In this document: piece after piece, positions 1 to 10,495 of the stretch | Layout: every line of letters begins with the position of its first letter | How positions within the stretch are numbered: position 1 is the stretch's first letter | Assembly (NCBI RefSeq): GCF_001592825.1 | Contig: NZ_LTZG01000001.1 | Coordinates: 1,054,001 to 1,118,000, forward strand | Direction of reading: 5' to 3' | From: Planococcus maritimus | GTDB taxonomy: Bacteria > Bacillota > Bacilli > Bacillales_A > Planococcaceae | DNA: 64,000 nucleotides | Made by a program: the position numbers and the translations under genes | The notes under the pieces: model-generated | The model's database searches: none | The model's input: the letters and a program-made list of their open reading frames with translations, nothing else | What the model was told of the DNA's origin: nothing

Positions 1-230
1 GGCCGACGCCTGAGGGACCGAGCGGGTTGGCGAGACAAATGTGCCGCGTTCTTTGCGGCACATTGGCTCAACACCCGCCCCTCGGCAAGCGTGCCCCTTG
101 CAGCGTAATCTCTTCCACTTACGGCTCTATTATTATCTATCTTCGAAATGGCGACGCCCTGTCGCATCCTGCGAGCCCCAAGCATGCCCCTTGGAGCGCA
201 ATCTCCACTCTTCCCATTTCCGACCCATAA
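1..230. repeat. Structured extragenic repeat (type C hairpin plus CAAGC..CTTG mini-hairpins)
   Basis: No convincing gene lies here. Bases 8-86 fold into one long nested hairpin: GCC 8-10/GGC 84-86, GAGGG 12-16/CCCTC 79-83, GCGGGT 22-27/ACCCGC 73-78, GAG 32-34/CTC 67-69 and AATGTGCCGC 38-47/GCGGCACATT 55-64 around the loop GTTCTTT. The motif CAAGC-RTGCCC-CTTG then occurs twice, near 85-101 (GCAAG/CTTGC) and 177-194 (CCAAG/CTTGG); the outer pair is swapped in a compensatory way. GCGACgccctGTCGC is a further small hairpin near 151-165. The GGGTTGGC...GGCTCA..ACCC basal stem is shared with the repeats near 15155 and 16084. Function is unknown. Confidence 0.6.
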
Positions 231-239
231 GCGCAAAGA

Positions 240-276
240 AAAAACCCGCACAACTCCATGAGCTGTGCGGGTTTGG
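240..276 (-). terminator. Intrinsic terminator of kbl
   Basis: On the minus strand AAACCCGCACA...TGTGCGGGTTT forms a strong stem followed by a T run, just after the kbl stop codon. Confidence 0.85.
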
Positions 277-278
277 TC

Positions 279-1469
279 TTAGTTGATGACGTTTAGTTCT
301 TTGCCGACTTTTGCGTAGATCTCGATCGCTTCGTCGAGCATTTCTTTTGTATGTGCCGCTGTTGGCATATTGCGGACACGGCCTGTGCCGCGTGGGACTG
401 TCGGGAAGACGATCGATTTCGCATAGACGCCCTCTTCGAACAAGCGTTTCGAGAATTGCTGCGTCAATTTTTCGTCGCCGATGATGCATGGCGTAATTGG
501 CGTAGCAGAATCGCCGATATCAAAGCCAAGCTCTTTCAAGCCTTTCTTCAAATAATCGCCATTGTCCCATAGCTTGTCGTGCAGTTCCGTCGAATCGATG
601 ATCTTCTGAACCGCAGCTGTTGTCGCCGCGACGTCTCCTGGTGTTACCGCTGTCGAGAACAAGAACGGGCGGGAGCGCACGCGCAGCCAGTCGATCAATT
701 GCTTCTTGCCGGCTACGTAACCGCCGACAACGCCGACTGCTTTCGAAAGGGTACCCATCTGCATATCGACTTCTTTTTCCAAGCCGAAATGTTTCACGGT
801 GCCTTTTCCTTTGCCTGTGACGCCTGAACCGTGTGCGTCATCGACATACGTGATCAAGTCGAATTCTTTTGCGATTTCCACGATTTCTGGAAGTTTCGCA
901 ATGTCTCCATCCATAGAGAAGACGCCGTCTGTAATGACCATCACTTTATTGTATTGGCCAGATTCAGTCGCTTCTTTCGCTTTTTGGCGAAGGTCTTCCA
1001 TATCAGAGTGTTTGAACGCGATGATTTTCGCTTTTGACAAGCGGCAGCCGTCGATGATTGAAGCGTGGTTCAATTGATCCGAAAGAATCGCATCGTTTTT
1101 GTCCATAACTGCAGAAATGGCCGCCATATTGCAATTGAAGCCAGATTGGAATGAAATTGCAGCTTCTGTTCCTTTGAACTCAGCCAATTTTTCTTCTAAT
1201 TGCACGTGAAGGTCGAGTGTTCCATTAATGGTACGGACCGCACCTGCCCCGACTCCGTATTTTTCGATTGCTTCGATTGCTACTTTTTTCAAGCCTTCGT
1301 CTGTCGCGAGTCCCAAGTAGTTATTCGATGACAAGTTAATCAAATCCTTGCCGCCGATTTTGATAATCGCGCCGTTCGGGCCTTCTACCGGATCGATTTC
1401 ATTATATAGGCCTTGGTCTTTCAATTCCGTTAAGTTTTCTTCCAAAAACGCATCTAATTTTTTCGACAC
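279..1469 (-). CDS. kbl: Glycine C-acetyltransferase (2-amino-3-ketobutyrate CoA ligase)
   Basis: This is a 396-aa PLP enzyme of the alpha-oxoamine synthase family. With threonine dehydrogenase it cleaves 2-amino-3-oxobutyrate with CoA to glycine and acetyl-CoA in the cytosol. Visible signatures are LSSNNYLG near residue 45, SFQSGFNCN near 108, [15 protein letters not shown] sequence (here [12 protein letters not shown]) near 133, the DDAHGSG aspartate motif near 208 and the PLP lysine in GTLSKAVG near 242. The frame is open further upstream, but I chose the GTG at 1467-1469: it has an AAAGGA box 8 nt upstream and gives the usual family length. No threonine dehydrogenase gene is next to it in this window. 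Paralogues such as 8-amino-7-oxononanoate synthase are similar, but no biotin genes are nearby. Confidence 0.9.
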   Translation of the reverse strand: MSKKLDAFLEENLTELKDQGLYNEIDPVEGPNGAIIKIGGKDLINLSSNNYLGLATDEGLKKVAIEAIEKYGVGAGAVRTINGTLDLHVQLEEKLAEFKGTEAAISFQSGFNCNMAAISAVMDKNDAILSDQLNHASIIDGCRLSKAKIIAFKHSDMEDLRQKAKEATESGQYNKVMVITDGVFSMDGDIAKLPEIVEIAKEFDLITYVDDAHGSGVTGKGKGTVKHFGLEKEVDMQMGTLSKAVGVVGGYVAGKKQLIDWLRVRSRPFLFSTAVTPGDVAATTAAVQKIIDSTELHDKLWDNGDYLKKGLKELGFDIGDSATPITPCIIGDEKLTQQFSKRLFEEGVYAKSIVFPTVPRGTGRVRNMPTAAHTKEMLDEAIEIYAKVGKELNVIN

Positions 1470-1529
1470 AGTCCTCTTCCTTTCAAAAACAAATTCTGAC
1501 TCCATCTTATCACACCGCCATTTTTTCCA

Positions 1530-1558
1530 AAAGAAAAAGCGGGCCATAGACGGCCGCT
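1530..1558 (-). terminator. Intrinsic terminator of the MarR-YhgE/Pip pair
   Basis: The minus strand reads AGCGGCC-gtctat-GGCCCGCT followed by TTTTTC, between the YhgE/Pip stop codon and the kbl start. One C is bulged in the stem. Confidence 0.7.
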
Positions 1559-1563
1559 CTTCT

Positions 1564-3006
1564 TTACGCTGCTTCAGATACTGTTCTTCGTTCTTTCTGG
1601 AACCGGAAATAATAGACGGCCCCGAGTAGTAGTACCATGACCAATAATACAACTACCAAAATCCATAGGGCCTGGTCGAACGGGACGTTTCCTTCAAAAC
1701 CAAAAATGGATTCCCTCAACGCTTTGATTGCATAAGTCATCGGGGAATACGGGTGGACGGCTTGGAAAAAGCCATTCGTCAATTGGATGGGAAACGTTCC
1801 TTCACTGGCACCGAGTTGCAAGACCAATAGTAAAATCCCCAGGAAGTTTCCAACTTTATCGAAAGCGGCGACCAAAAAGGACAAGATGAAGATCCAAGTG
1901 TTGGAGATCACAAAGAGGATCAGCAAGAAAGAGCTTATGTTTTCGACAGGGATATCCAACACCTTCAAAATAAACACGGCCAATAAAGCCGCCTGAAATG
2001 TTCCTTGCGCCAAAATGACCGACAGCTTGCTGCCCCACCATCTCAGCAGCGTGGTCGACTCCCGGTCACGCGTCCGGAAAGGATAAATCGTGGAAAAAGC
2101 GATCGCTCCGACAAACAAACTGAGCGCAATAATATAAGGCGCAAAGCTCTGTCCATAGTTTTCGACTTCCGTAACTGTTCCTTTATTGACTTTGACAGGC
2201 TCGCTAATCAGCTTGGCATTTTCTGTTTCAAAAGCATAAGCGGAAACTTCTTCCGAAGCTGCAGACAGCTCTTCGCTCAAATTCGTCGAGCCACTGCCCA
2301 ATTCGTCGATGCCTTCGCTTATCTGCTTATTGCCTTCTATCAGTTTAGCGAGTTCTGTCGCAAGCGGTGAAGGTGCCTGGCCGGCAAGGGCCTTCATCCC
2401 ATCTCCAATTTGTCCCGTGGAGTCTGCCAATTGGTCGGATCCGTCCGCCAACTCATCAGCACCCGACGAAGCTTCTTGATACCCAGCGTTCAGCTCGTTT
2501 ACTGTTTCGAATACTTTTTCGGTATACAATTCGCGGACTTCGGATGCTACTGCTGTCTCTACAGCCAAAATGCTTTGGTCGGCAATCGACTTCCCGGAAT
2601 AGCTATAGCCTGGATTGGTTTCGACATCCAAAGTCATTTCGGCGGGTTCTTCCGTTAACAAGGAAGACGCATTTGCTGAGAAATTTTTAGGCAAGGTGAT
2701 CGAAGCATAATAATCCCCTTTCACTACGCCTGCGTGCGCTTCATCGCTTCCGACGAAATGCCATTCAAAATCGTCGTTATCTTTTAGCTCTTCCACGATT
2801 TCCTCACCGATTTGTATGCTCTCCCCATCAAGTTCAGCTGTTTGGTCTTCATTGACGACCGCAATCGGAAGGTCTTCTGTTTTTCCATACGGATCCCACA
2901 TCGATGTCAAAAACGAAGCGCTGTAAATCACCGGTAAAAACATGACCGCGATTAGCGAGATAATGAGCATTTTTTTCGAGAAAATTGTTTTCAATTCATG
3001 AATCAT
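1564..3006 (-). CDS. YhgE/Pip-family ABC-2 type membrane protein
   Basis: This 480-aa membrane protein has one N-terminal transmembrane helix ([18 protein letters not shown]), a long extracytoplasmic region of about 250 residues with [13 protein letters not shown] heptads, and five or so C-terminal membrane helices. That is the layout of the YhgE/Pip (phage infection protein) family, which is related to ABC-2 permeases such as type VII-associated and drug export proteins. The ATG overlaps the TGA of the upstream marR gene (ATGA), so the two are translationally coupled and probably co-regulated. No ATPase subunit is adjacent. Export of a toxic compound sensed by the MarR protein is an inference; the substrate cannot be told from sequence. 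Confidence 0.8.
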   Translation of the reverse strand: MIHELKTIFSKKMLIISLIAVMFLPVIYSASFLTSMWDPYGKTEDLPIAVVNEDQTAELDGESIQIGEEIVEELKDNDDFEWHFVGSDEAHAGVVKGDYYASITLPKNFSANASSLLTEEPAEMTLDVETNPGYSYSGKSIADQSILAVETAVASEVRELYTEKVFETVNELNAGYQEASSGADELADGSDQLADSTGQIGDGMKALAGQAPSPLATELAKLIEGNKQISEGIDELGSGSTNLSEELSAASEEVSAYAFETENAKLISEPVKVNKGTVTEVENYGQSFAPYIIALSLFVGAIAFSTIYPFRTRDRESTTLLRWWGSKLSVILAQGTFQAALLAVFILKVLDIPVENISSFLLILFVISNTWIFILSFLVAAFDKVGNFLGILLLVLQLGASEGTFPIQLTNGFFQAVHPYSPMTYAIKALRESIFGFEGNVPFDQALWILVVVLLVMVLLLGAVYYFRFQKERRTVSEAA

Positions 3007-3461
3007 TTGTTGTCGCCGTCCTTTTCCATTTTCAAGCAATGAACGATTTCATCCAATTGGCTCGTGAATTTTATGATTTCGTCACCCGTAAAGCGTTCAG
3101 CCAGCAAATCGTTTAGATTTTCAAAAATGACTGTCTCACTTACCTCCAATAGTTCAGTTCCTTTTTGAGTAATTGAAATGGCTTTTTTGCGCAAATCCTG
3201 ATTCGTTAATATGGCAATTAAGCCATCTTGCTCCAACTTTTTAATACGATTAGAAATCGCTGTCTTAAAGACTCCTTGAATATCCGCTATTTCACTTTGG
3301 GAAATGGACGGATTTTTTTTGATGATCCGCAAGGTCTGTAATTGTTGCGGAGAATAAGCTTTCAATTTTTCGTGATTGGCAAATACATCCGCTACATAGG
3401 CATTCACCTCCAAAATCGCTTCGCTGAATTTCGAGTAGGCTGTGAATAATTCTCGAGACAT
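3003..3461 (-). CDS. MarR-family transcriptional regulator
   Basis: The 152-aa protein has a winged-helix MarR fold: QQLQTLRIIKKNPSISQSEIADIQGVF... covers the recognition helix region at about residues 40-80, followed by ITQKGTELLEVSE typical of the wing and dimer helix. The start is the ATG at 3459-3461, preceded by AGGGGG at 7 nt. It is the first gene of an operon with a YhgE/Pip membrane protein, overlapping it by 4 nt. Two palindromes of the form TAGTAYA-N5-TGTACTW lie in its promoter, so autorepression with ligand-dependent release is likely. The ligand is unknown. Confidence 0.88.
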   Translation of the reverse strand: MSRELFTAYSKFSEAILEVNAYVADVFANHEKLKAYSPQQLQTLRIIKKNPSISQSEIADIQGVFKTAISNRIKKLEQDGLIAILTNQDLRKKAISITQKGTELLEVSETVIFENLNDLLAERFTGDEIIKFTSQLDEIVHCLKMEKDGDNK

Positions 3462-3522
3462 TAGTATACCCCCTGTACTTAATTCCTTTTTATATAGTAC
3501 ACCCACTGTACTACATATTCAA
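3462..3522 (-). promoter_or_regulatory. SigA-type promoter with two MarR operator-like palindromes
   Basis: On the minus strand a -35 TTGAAT (3517-3522) is 17 bp from a -10 TACTAT (3494-3499). The perfect palindrome TAGTACA-N5-TGTACTA (3495-3513) fills the spacer. A second, near-perfect copy, TAGTATA-N5-TGTACTT (3462-3480, top strand), lies over the ribosome binding site. The centres are 33 bp apart, about three helical turns, suiting cooperative binding on one face of the DNA. Confidence 0.75.
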
Positions 3523-3573
3523 GTATTTGCTTCGTATTTTTTACAGAGAGAATAGAGTTGAAAAAAATGGCAT

Positions 3574-3602
3574 CAAAAAAAAGCGGGACGAGGCCCGCTT
3601 TC
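3574..3602 (-). terminator. Intrinsic terminator of yrrT-luxS-mccAB
   Basis: The minus strand reads AAAGCGGGCC-tcg-TCCCGCTTT followed by a long T run, directly after mccB. Confidence 0.88.
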
Positions 3603-3609
3603 GAAACTT

Positions 3610-5675
<2,066 letters not shown>

Positions 5676-5686
5676 GCTGAGTCTCC

Positions 5687-6160
5687 TTATGCCGTTTCTT
5701 CTTTGAAGATTTGGCGCCATTCGTCTTTTTTCGAAAGCATTTCTTTGGCGATTTCGTGTGCGCCTTCGAGGCTATGGCTCGCTGCCCAACCGCATTGCAC
5801 TTCGTTGCAAGCTGGCACTTCGTCCGCTGCAATGACATCTTTTAAAGTGGCTTCTAAAATTCTTAAAATATCATCATAGCTATCGTGATTGATCACGGAG
5901 ATATAAAATCCAGTTTGGCAGCCCATTGGCCCGATGTCGATGATTTGATCTGAATGGTTGCGGCTATGCTCGGCCATCATATGCTCGAGCGAGTGAAGGC
6001 CTGGCATGTCCATATGTTCTTTGTTCGGCTGTTTGAAACGGATATCGTATTTCTTGATAACGTCACCGTTCGCGCCCGTCTTTTCTCCGGCTAAACGGAC
6101 GTAAGGTGCAGCTACTTTTGTATGGTCCAAGTTAAAGCTTTCTACGTTCATTTTTTTCAT
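5687..6160 (-). CDS. luxS: S-ribosylhomocysteine lyase (AI-2 synthesis)
   Basis: The 157-aa protein matches LuxS throughout. It splits S-ribosylhomocysteine into homocysteine and 4,5-dihydroxy-2,3-pentanedione, the precursor of autoinducer 2. The metal site is visible as [13 protein letters not shown] (both histidines of HxxEH near residues 56-60) plus the cysteine in ACNEVQCGW near 126. The ribosome binding site AAAGGGAG is 6 nt before the ATG. It lies between yrrT and mccA, feeding homocysteine to reverse transsulfuration. In B. subtilis the corresponding slot holds mtnN, and luxS is elsewhere on the chromosome; no mtnN/pfs gene is visible here. Confidence 0.96.
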   Translation of the reverse strand: MKKMNVESFNLDHTKVAAPYVRLAGEKTGANGDVIKKYDIRFKQPNKEHMDMPGLHSLEHMMAEHSRNHSDQIIDIGPMGCQTGFYISVINHDSYDDILRILEATLKDVIAADEVPACNEVQCGWAASHSLEGAHEIAKEMLSKKDEWRQIFKEETA

Positions 6161-6173
6161 GATAATCTCCCTT

Positions 6174-6809
6174 TCATCGTTTAGTTGCGTCCATCAAGAA
6201 CACATAGTCGTTTAGGCGTGTGAAGTTTACATCAAAACCGTTTTGTTGAAACAATCCTTCTAGTACAGGCAGCGTCGTATAATACTCACGCTTTAAGTCT
6301 TCCACAAGATTTTTGTGGCCCTCGCCTTCTTCGTACACGATGCGTCCTTGTTTTGCTTCTTCCGATTCGAAAACCGTATCTGCGAAAACCACTTTCCCGC
6401 CGCTCGGCAAGAGCGAAGCGTAAAGCTTGATTGCCTGCTCTTTCTCTTTATCTGTTAAGTGGTGGAAAGCATAGCTGCTGACAAAACTGCCGACTGCTTC
6501 TGGGAGGTCGAATTCCAAGAAGTCCCCATCTAGCAGCGTCATTTGCGGGAATTTGCTTTCGGTAGCTTGGCGCATCGCAGCATTAGGCTCAATGCCGGTC
6601 ACGTGAAATCCTCTACTTAAGAGAGCAGCTGTGAGATTGCCTGTCCCTGTTCCGAATTCGACTACAGGGCTTACCGCTTTCTTCGCGACTGCCTCCAGAA
6701 TATCCTTGTAGTTTTCAAAAACTGCTGCATATTCCGGATCTTCTCCACCGACTGAGGCATCATAAGTATGCACCCACTCATCAAAGATCTCGACAAATTC
6801 TCTTCCCAT
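6174..6809 (-). CDS. yrrT: SAM-dependent class I methyltransferase YrrT
   Basis: This 211-aa protein has a Rossmann methyltransferase core: motif [12 protein letters not shown] near residue 50, an acidic loop [12 protein letters not shown] near 71, and [12 protein letters not shown] near 112. It heads the yrrT-luxS-mccA-mccB operon, as YrrT does in B. subtilis. Its product S-adenosylhomocysteine would feed the sulfur recycling enzymes downstream. The methyl acceptor is not known from sequence. The ATG is preceded by GTGGGAG. Its promoter region (6837-6870) holds an inverted repeat that may be a cysteine-regulator site. Confidence 0.87.
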   Translation of the reverse strand: MGREFVEIFDEWVHTYDASVGGEDPEYAAVFENYKDILEAVAKKAVSPVVEFGTGTGNLTAALLSRGFHVTGIEPNAAMRQATESKFPQMTLLDGDFLEFDLPEAVGSFVSSYAFHHLTDKEKEQAIKLYASLLPSGGKVVFADTVFESEEAKQGRIVYEEGEGHKNLVEDLKREYYTTLPVLEGLFQQNGFDVNFTRLNDYVFLMDATKR

Positions 6810-6836
6810 AATTACACTCCCACTCTCTCAAATGTT

Positions 6837-6870
6837 ATTATACACAAAACCAATAGTCTTACTTGGTTTT
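6837..6870 (-). promoter_or_regulatory. Promoter region of yrrT operon with inverted repeat
   Basis: The minus strand has a perfect -10 hexamer TATAAT (6837-6842) about 30 nt before yrrT. Immediately upstream is the inverted repeat AAAACCAA-N9-TTGGTTTT (6846-6853/6863-6870). No good -35 is seen, as expected for an activated or unusual promoter. In B. subtilis this operon is repressed by CymR; whether the repeat is that site is an inference. Confidence 0.55.
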
Positions 6871-6923
6871 ATTTATAACATATGCAGTTGCCTAGTTCAA
6901 GTTAAGGCGGCTGGCCATTTTCA

Positions 6924-6952
6924 TAAAAAAAGACCCGGCATACGCCGGATCG
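6924..6952 (-). terminator. Intrinsic terminator of yczE-like gene
   Basis: The minus strand reads GATCCGGCG-TAT-GCCGGGTC followed by TTTTTTT. Confidence 0.85.
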
Positions 6953-6959
6953 CAGATTC

Positions 6960-7604
6960 TCATACTTTTAAAATAGGCGGCAATTCCGCTTGATGCTTTA
7001 AAATAAGCCGTTTTAATAAGGATTCGCTTTGGACGAGCGATACTTGGACCACCCGGCCGACCAATAAGGCTATAACGATTGTTCCAATGCCGACCGGTCC
7101 CCCGAGCATCCAGCCGATCAACGCCACCGCCACTTCAATAGAGGTCCGAATCGTGCTGACGCTAAACCCTGTTTGCTGAACTAAAATCAGCATCAAATCA
7201 TCCCGTGGGCCAGCTCCCATTTTCGGCGCCACATACACGCCAACGCCATAGCCCATGACAATGATGCCAGCTGTGAAAATCAATATTTGGCCGGCCAGGG
7301 AATGAATATCAGGAATGAGATAATTGAATAAATCAATGAACAATCCGATTAATAGCATATTTAGCCAGGTTCCAAACTGGGGCCATTTCCGCCTGACAAG
7401 TGAAGTGGTGCTGATCAGTGTAAATCCAGCAATGATCGACCACGAACCGATCGTCAGGCCGAAATTTTCGTATAAGCCGACATGCAGAACATCCCAAGGC
7501 CCGATTCCTAGACGGTCGCCTTTGATGGTCATTGAAATGCCCAGTCCAAGCAACATCATGCCAAACAGGAAAAACAGCCACCGGTAATACATAGAAACTT
7601 TCAT
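6960..7604 (-). CDS. YczE/YyaS/YitT-family membrane protein
   Basis: The 214-aa protein has five to six predicted membrane helices and the family signatures GDRLGIGPWDVLHVGLYENF near residue 30 and APKMGAGPRDDLML near 128. Members of this DUF161-type family include YczE, which affects lipopeptide synthesis in B. subtilis by an unknown mechanism. No biochemical role is assigned. The ATG has GAAGGA upstream. The gene is probably transcribed alone or with the upstream YbaK gene, 53 nt away, and ends at its own terminator. Confidence 0.82.
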   Translation of the reverse strand: MKVSMYYRWLFFLFGMMLLGLGISMTIKGDRLGIGPWDVLHVGLYENFGLTIGSWSIIAGFTLISTTSLVRRKWPQFGTWLNMLLIGLFIDLFNYLIPDIHSLAGQILIFTAGIIVMGYGVGVYVAPKMGAGPRDDLMLILVQQTGFSVSTIRTSIEVAVALIGWMLGGPVGIGTIVIALLVGRVVQVSLVQSESLLKRLILKHQAELPPILKV

Positions 7605-7657
7605 TCTCTTTCCTTCTTTCTTGTGAACCTTTCACGCTCTAAAAGTGGCGGAGACAC

Positions 7658-8146
7658 TTATGACTTTGCTGTCAATTCCGCGTGCTCCCCTTTTGTTGCC
7701 TTCAGTAAATCTTCCGGTGCCATCTTCAACTGCGCACCGATTTTCCCAGCAGAAACAATTATTTCATCCAATTCTGAGGCTTGATTGGCGACGAATGTCC
7801 GAAACGGCTTTTTCATGCCGAACGGAGAGCAGCCACCACGTACGTATCCCGTCAGCGGCAAAATTTCTTTGACCGGAACCATGTCGACTTTCTTTTCCCC
7901 ACAGGCTTTCGCAGCTAGCTTTAAATCCAACTCGTCGGCAACCGGAACGAGAAACACGTAATGATTTTTAGAAGAGCCTGCGGCGACCAGTGTCTTATAC
8001 ACCGCTTCAACAGGCGCACCGATTTTCGCCGCTACCGATACCCCGTCGATTTTTCCGTCATCGGTGCTGTACTGGAGCGACTCATAATCGATTTTTTCGC
8101 GGTCCAACAGGCGTGCGGCATTGGTCTTTGCTGCTTTTTTCGCCAC
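7658..8146 (-). CDS. ybaK: YbaK/EbsC-type aminoacyl-tRNA deacylase (Cys-tRNA(Pro) deacylase)
   Basis: This 162-aa cytosolic editing enzyme hydrolyses mischarged tRNA, typically Cys-tRNA(Pro) made by prolyl-tRNA synthetase. The family hallmarks are VYKTLVA near residue 49, the lysine-rich KACGEKKVDMV near 80 and the signature GYVRGGCSPFGMKK near 100. The start is GTG at 8144-8146 with a TAGGAGG box 8 nt upstream. It follows topB by only 15 nt (8147-8161), so it is probably co-transcribed with it. Confidence 0.9.
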   Translation of the reverse strand: MAKKAAKTNAARLLDREKIDYESLQYSTDDGKIDGVSVAAKIGAPVEAVYKTLVAAGSSKNHYVFLVPVADELDLKLAAKACGEKKVDMVPVKEILPLTGYVRGGCSPFGMKKPFRTFVANQASELDEIIVSAGKIGAQLKMAPEDLLKATKGEHAELTAKS

Positions 8147-8161
8147 CTTGCCCCCTCCTAT

Positions 8162-10321
8162 TCAGTCGTTTTGCTCGAGCATTTTCTTCAAAGCATCCGC
8201 CATCGCAGTATTTTGCGGCGGCTCATCTTGTTTCTTCAAGTACTTATTGACGTCTTTCTTATTCGCCTTCGATTGCCCTGCTTTTTTGCGTTTTTCAAAC
8301 GCCGATAGTTTTTCACGGTGTCCGCATTTGCAGACGAACATTTTATTGTCTCCATCACCGACCATGTCCATGCGTTTGTGGCAGTTCGGACAGCGGGCAT
8401 TGGTCTGCATTGAGACGTTTTTCTTGAAGCCACATTCGCGGTCCTGGCACACGTGCATCTTGCCGCGTTTGCCGTTTACTTCAAGCAAGGGTTTGCCGCA
8501 GTCCGGGCACATTTTGCCGGTGATGTTATCGTGCTTGAATTTCTTGTCGCTTGACTTGATCTCAGCTACAGACTTTTTCGAGAACGCGACCATTTCTTTC
8601 ATGAATTGTTCTTTTTTCAGCTGGCCTTTGGCGATTTTCGTCAATTGCGTTTCCCAGTCCGCCGTTAATTTCGGTGATTTCAAATCTTCAGGAACGAGCT
8701 CCAATAGTTGACGCCCTTTCGACGTAATCGTCAAATCCTTGCCTTTTTTCTCGATCAGGAAGCTATTGAACAATTTATCGATAATGTCCGCACGCGTGGC
8801 AACGGTACCAAGACCGCCAGTTTCCCCAAGTGTCTGGATGAGTGCTTTTGATTCGCCCGCCATGAACTGAGCTGGATTTTCCATTGCTCCGAGTAAGGTT
8901 CCTTCATTGAAAAACGCCGGTGGCTTCGTTTTGCCTTCTGTCAGCGTGATGCCTTTCAATTCCACAGACTGTCCTTGCTCGAAGGGCGCGAGTGTCGATT
9001 CGCCTTCCTCATCGGCGTCTTTGTAGACACGCTTCCAGCCTTCGTTGCGAATCGTATTGCCTTTCGCCTGGAAGGTTTCACCGGAAACGTCGAGCGTCAC
9101 CGTCGTCCGGTCGTACTCATGCTGCGGCAGGAAAACTGCCAGAAAGCGGCGGACAATCATATCATACAGTTTGTATTCCTTGTCGCTGAGCTCATGGAGC
9201 ATCGGTGTTTCTTCTGTCGGGATGATGGCGTGGTGATCCGATACTTTCGCATCATCGATGACGCCTTTTTGCGGAACGCCTGCACTTTTCAATGCTGAAT
9301 TCGCAAGCGAACGGTACTCGCCAACTTGCACCGCTTTGATGTGCTCTTTCAAGGTTCCTTTCATATCACTGGTCAAATGCTTCGAGTCCGTACGCGGATA
9401 CGTGACGATCTTGTAGCGCTCGTACAGGTTCTGCAAAGTGTTGAGCGTTTCTTTCGCAGACCAGCTATAGCGCTTATACGCTTCTTTTTGCAATTCCGTC
9501 AAATCAAATAATGGCGGCGCCGGTTGTTTTTTCGGCGCGATCTTCACGTCCGTTACCTTGCCTTGATGTGCCGCGTCGAGCTTGGCGAATAAACGGTCGA
9601 TTTTGTCTTTATCGAAGCTTTGAGTTGTTTGGCCATCTGTCCAGATAAATGACGCCTTATCGCTGATCGCCTGAAGGCCATAATAAGGCTTCGGCTGAAA
9701 ATTGCGGATGTCTTGTTCGCGCTGTGCAATCATTGCTAAAGTGGGTGTCTGGACGCGCCCCGTCGATAATTGGGCATTGTGCTTCACTGTCAAGGCACGC
9801 GTGGCGTTAATCCCGACGACCCAGTCAGCTTCTGCGCGGGCGACCGCCGCCTGGAATAAGCTTTCATACGCTTTGCCGTCTTTTAAATTTTGGAAGCCGT
9901 CCTTGATTGCCTTATCAGTAACGGAAGAGATCCATAAGCGTTTCACCGGCTTGTTGACTTTGGCTTGTTCCAAAATCCAGCGTGCCACCAGCTCGCCTTC
10001 CCGCCCTGCATCCGTCGCGATGATGACTTCTTTTACATCTCCGCGGTTTAGCTGCGCTTTGACCGCGTTGTATTGCTTCATCGTCTGTTTGATCGGCACC
10101 AATTTGAATGGCTCGGGAAGAATTGGCAAGCTTTCCATCTTCCATTCTTTCAAATCGTTATTGTATTGTTCCGGCTGTGCATGCGTCACCAAATGGCCAA
10201 GTGCCCAAGTGACGATATATTGTTTGCCTTCTAAAAAGCCATTCCCTTTTTGAGAGCATCCGAGCACTCGCGCAATGTCGCGCGCAACGGATGGCTTTTC
10301 TGCAAGAACTACTGATTTCAT
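8162..10321 (-). CDS. topB: DNA topoisomerase III
   Basis: The 719-aa type IA topoisomerase decatenates and relaxes negatively supercoiled DNA by passing single strands. The Toprim domain is at the N-terminus (SVVLAEKPSVARDIA, and ATDAGREGELVARWI near residue 103). The catalytic tyrosine lies in TYPRTDSKHL near 307, and STGRVQTPTLA near 187 is the usual family motif. The C-terminus has a CPDCGKPL / CPNCHKRM / CKCGH zinc-ribbon region. The protein is complete and close to the length of B. subtilis TopB. The ribosome binding site is AAAAGGGG. An extended -10 (TGCTATACT) lies about 35 nt upstream. Confidence 0.96.
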   Translation of the reverse strand: MKSVVLAEKPSVARDIARVLGCSQKGNGFLEGKQYIVTWALGHLVTHAQPEQYNNDLKEWKMESLPILPEPFKLVPIKQTMKQYNAVKAQLNRGDVKEVIIATDAGREGELVARWILEQAKVNKPVKRLWISSVTDKAIKDGFQNLKDGKAYESLFQAAVARAEADWVVGINATRALTVKHNAQLSTGRVQTPTLAMIAQREQDIRNFQPKPYYGLQAISDKASFIWTDGQTTQSFDKDKIDRLFAKLDAAHQGKVTDVKIAPKKQPAPPLFDLTELQKEAYKRYSWSAKETLNTLQNLYERYKIVTYPRTDSKHLTSDMKGTLKEHIKAVQVGEYRSLANSALKSAGVPQKGVIDDAKVSDHHAIIPTEETPMLHELSDKEYKLYDMIVRRFLAVFLPQHEYDRTTVTLDVSGETFQAKGNTIRNEGWKRVYKDADEEGESTLAPFEQGQSVELKGITLTEGKTKPPAFFNEGTLLGAMENPAQFMAGESKALIQTLGETGGLGTVATRADIIDKLFNSFLIEKKGKDLTITSKGRQLLELVPEDLKSPKLTADWETQLTKIAKGQLKKEQFMKEMVAFSKKSVAEIKSSDKKFKHDNITGKMCPDCGKPLLEVNGKRGKMHVCQDRECGFKKNVSMQTNARCPNCHKRMDMVGDGDNKMFVCKCGHREKLSAFEKRKKAGQSKANKKDVNKYLKKQDEPPQNTAMADALKKMLEQND

Positions 10322-10429
10322 AAGCTAAAACCCCTTTTCTACAGCGTCTAGTATAGCATCTTCTCTCCCTTCTTGTGCAGAGGGAGATGCTGGCTCGTGA
10401 TTGTAAACAAGCTTCTTTTTTGGGCCATA

Positions 10430-10475
10430 TAAAAACACCCCAAAAGTTAGAGTTGAACTCTAACTTTTGGGGTGC
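10430..10475 (-). terminator. Intrinsic terminator: 39-bp near-perfect palindrome
   Basis: CACCCCAAAAGTTAGAGTT at 10436-10454 and its exact reverse complement at 10456-10474 flank a single G. On the minus strand a TTTTT run follows, so it should terminate the FMN reductase gene. The stem (19 bp) is much longer than other terminators in this window. Confidence 0.75.
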
Positions 10476-10495
10476 ACTACCTGAGGGAGGTTTTT

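Noticed and set aside
27-286. Open frames of 67-81 aa in the left-end repeat
   Set aside because: They run across the hairpin and both CAAGC motifs, lack ribosome binding sites and have no recognisable protein pattern.
8121-8711. 196-aa open frame opposite topB
   Set aside because: It is antisense to the zinc-ribbon end of topoisomerase III, with hydrophobic text due to reversed codons.
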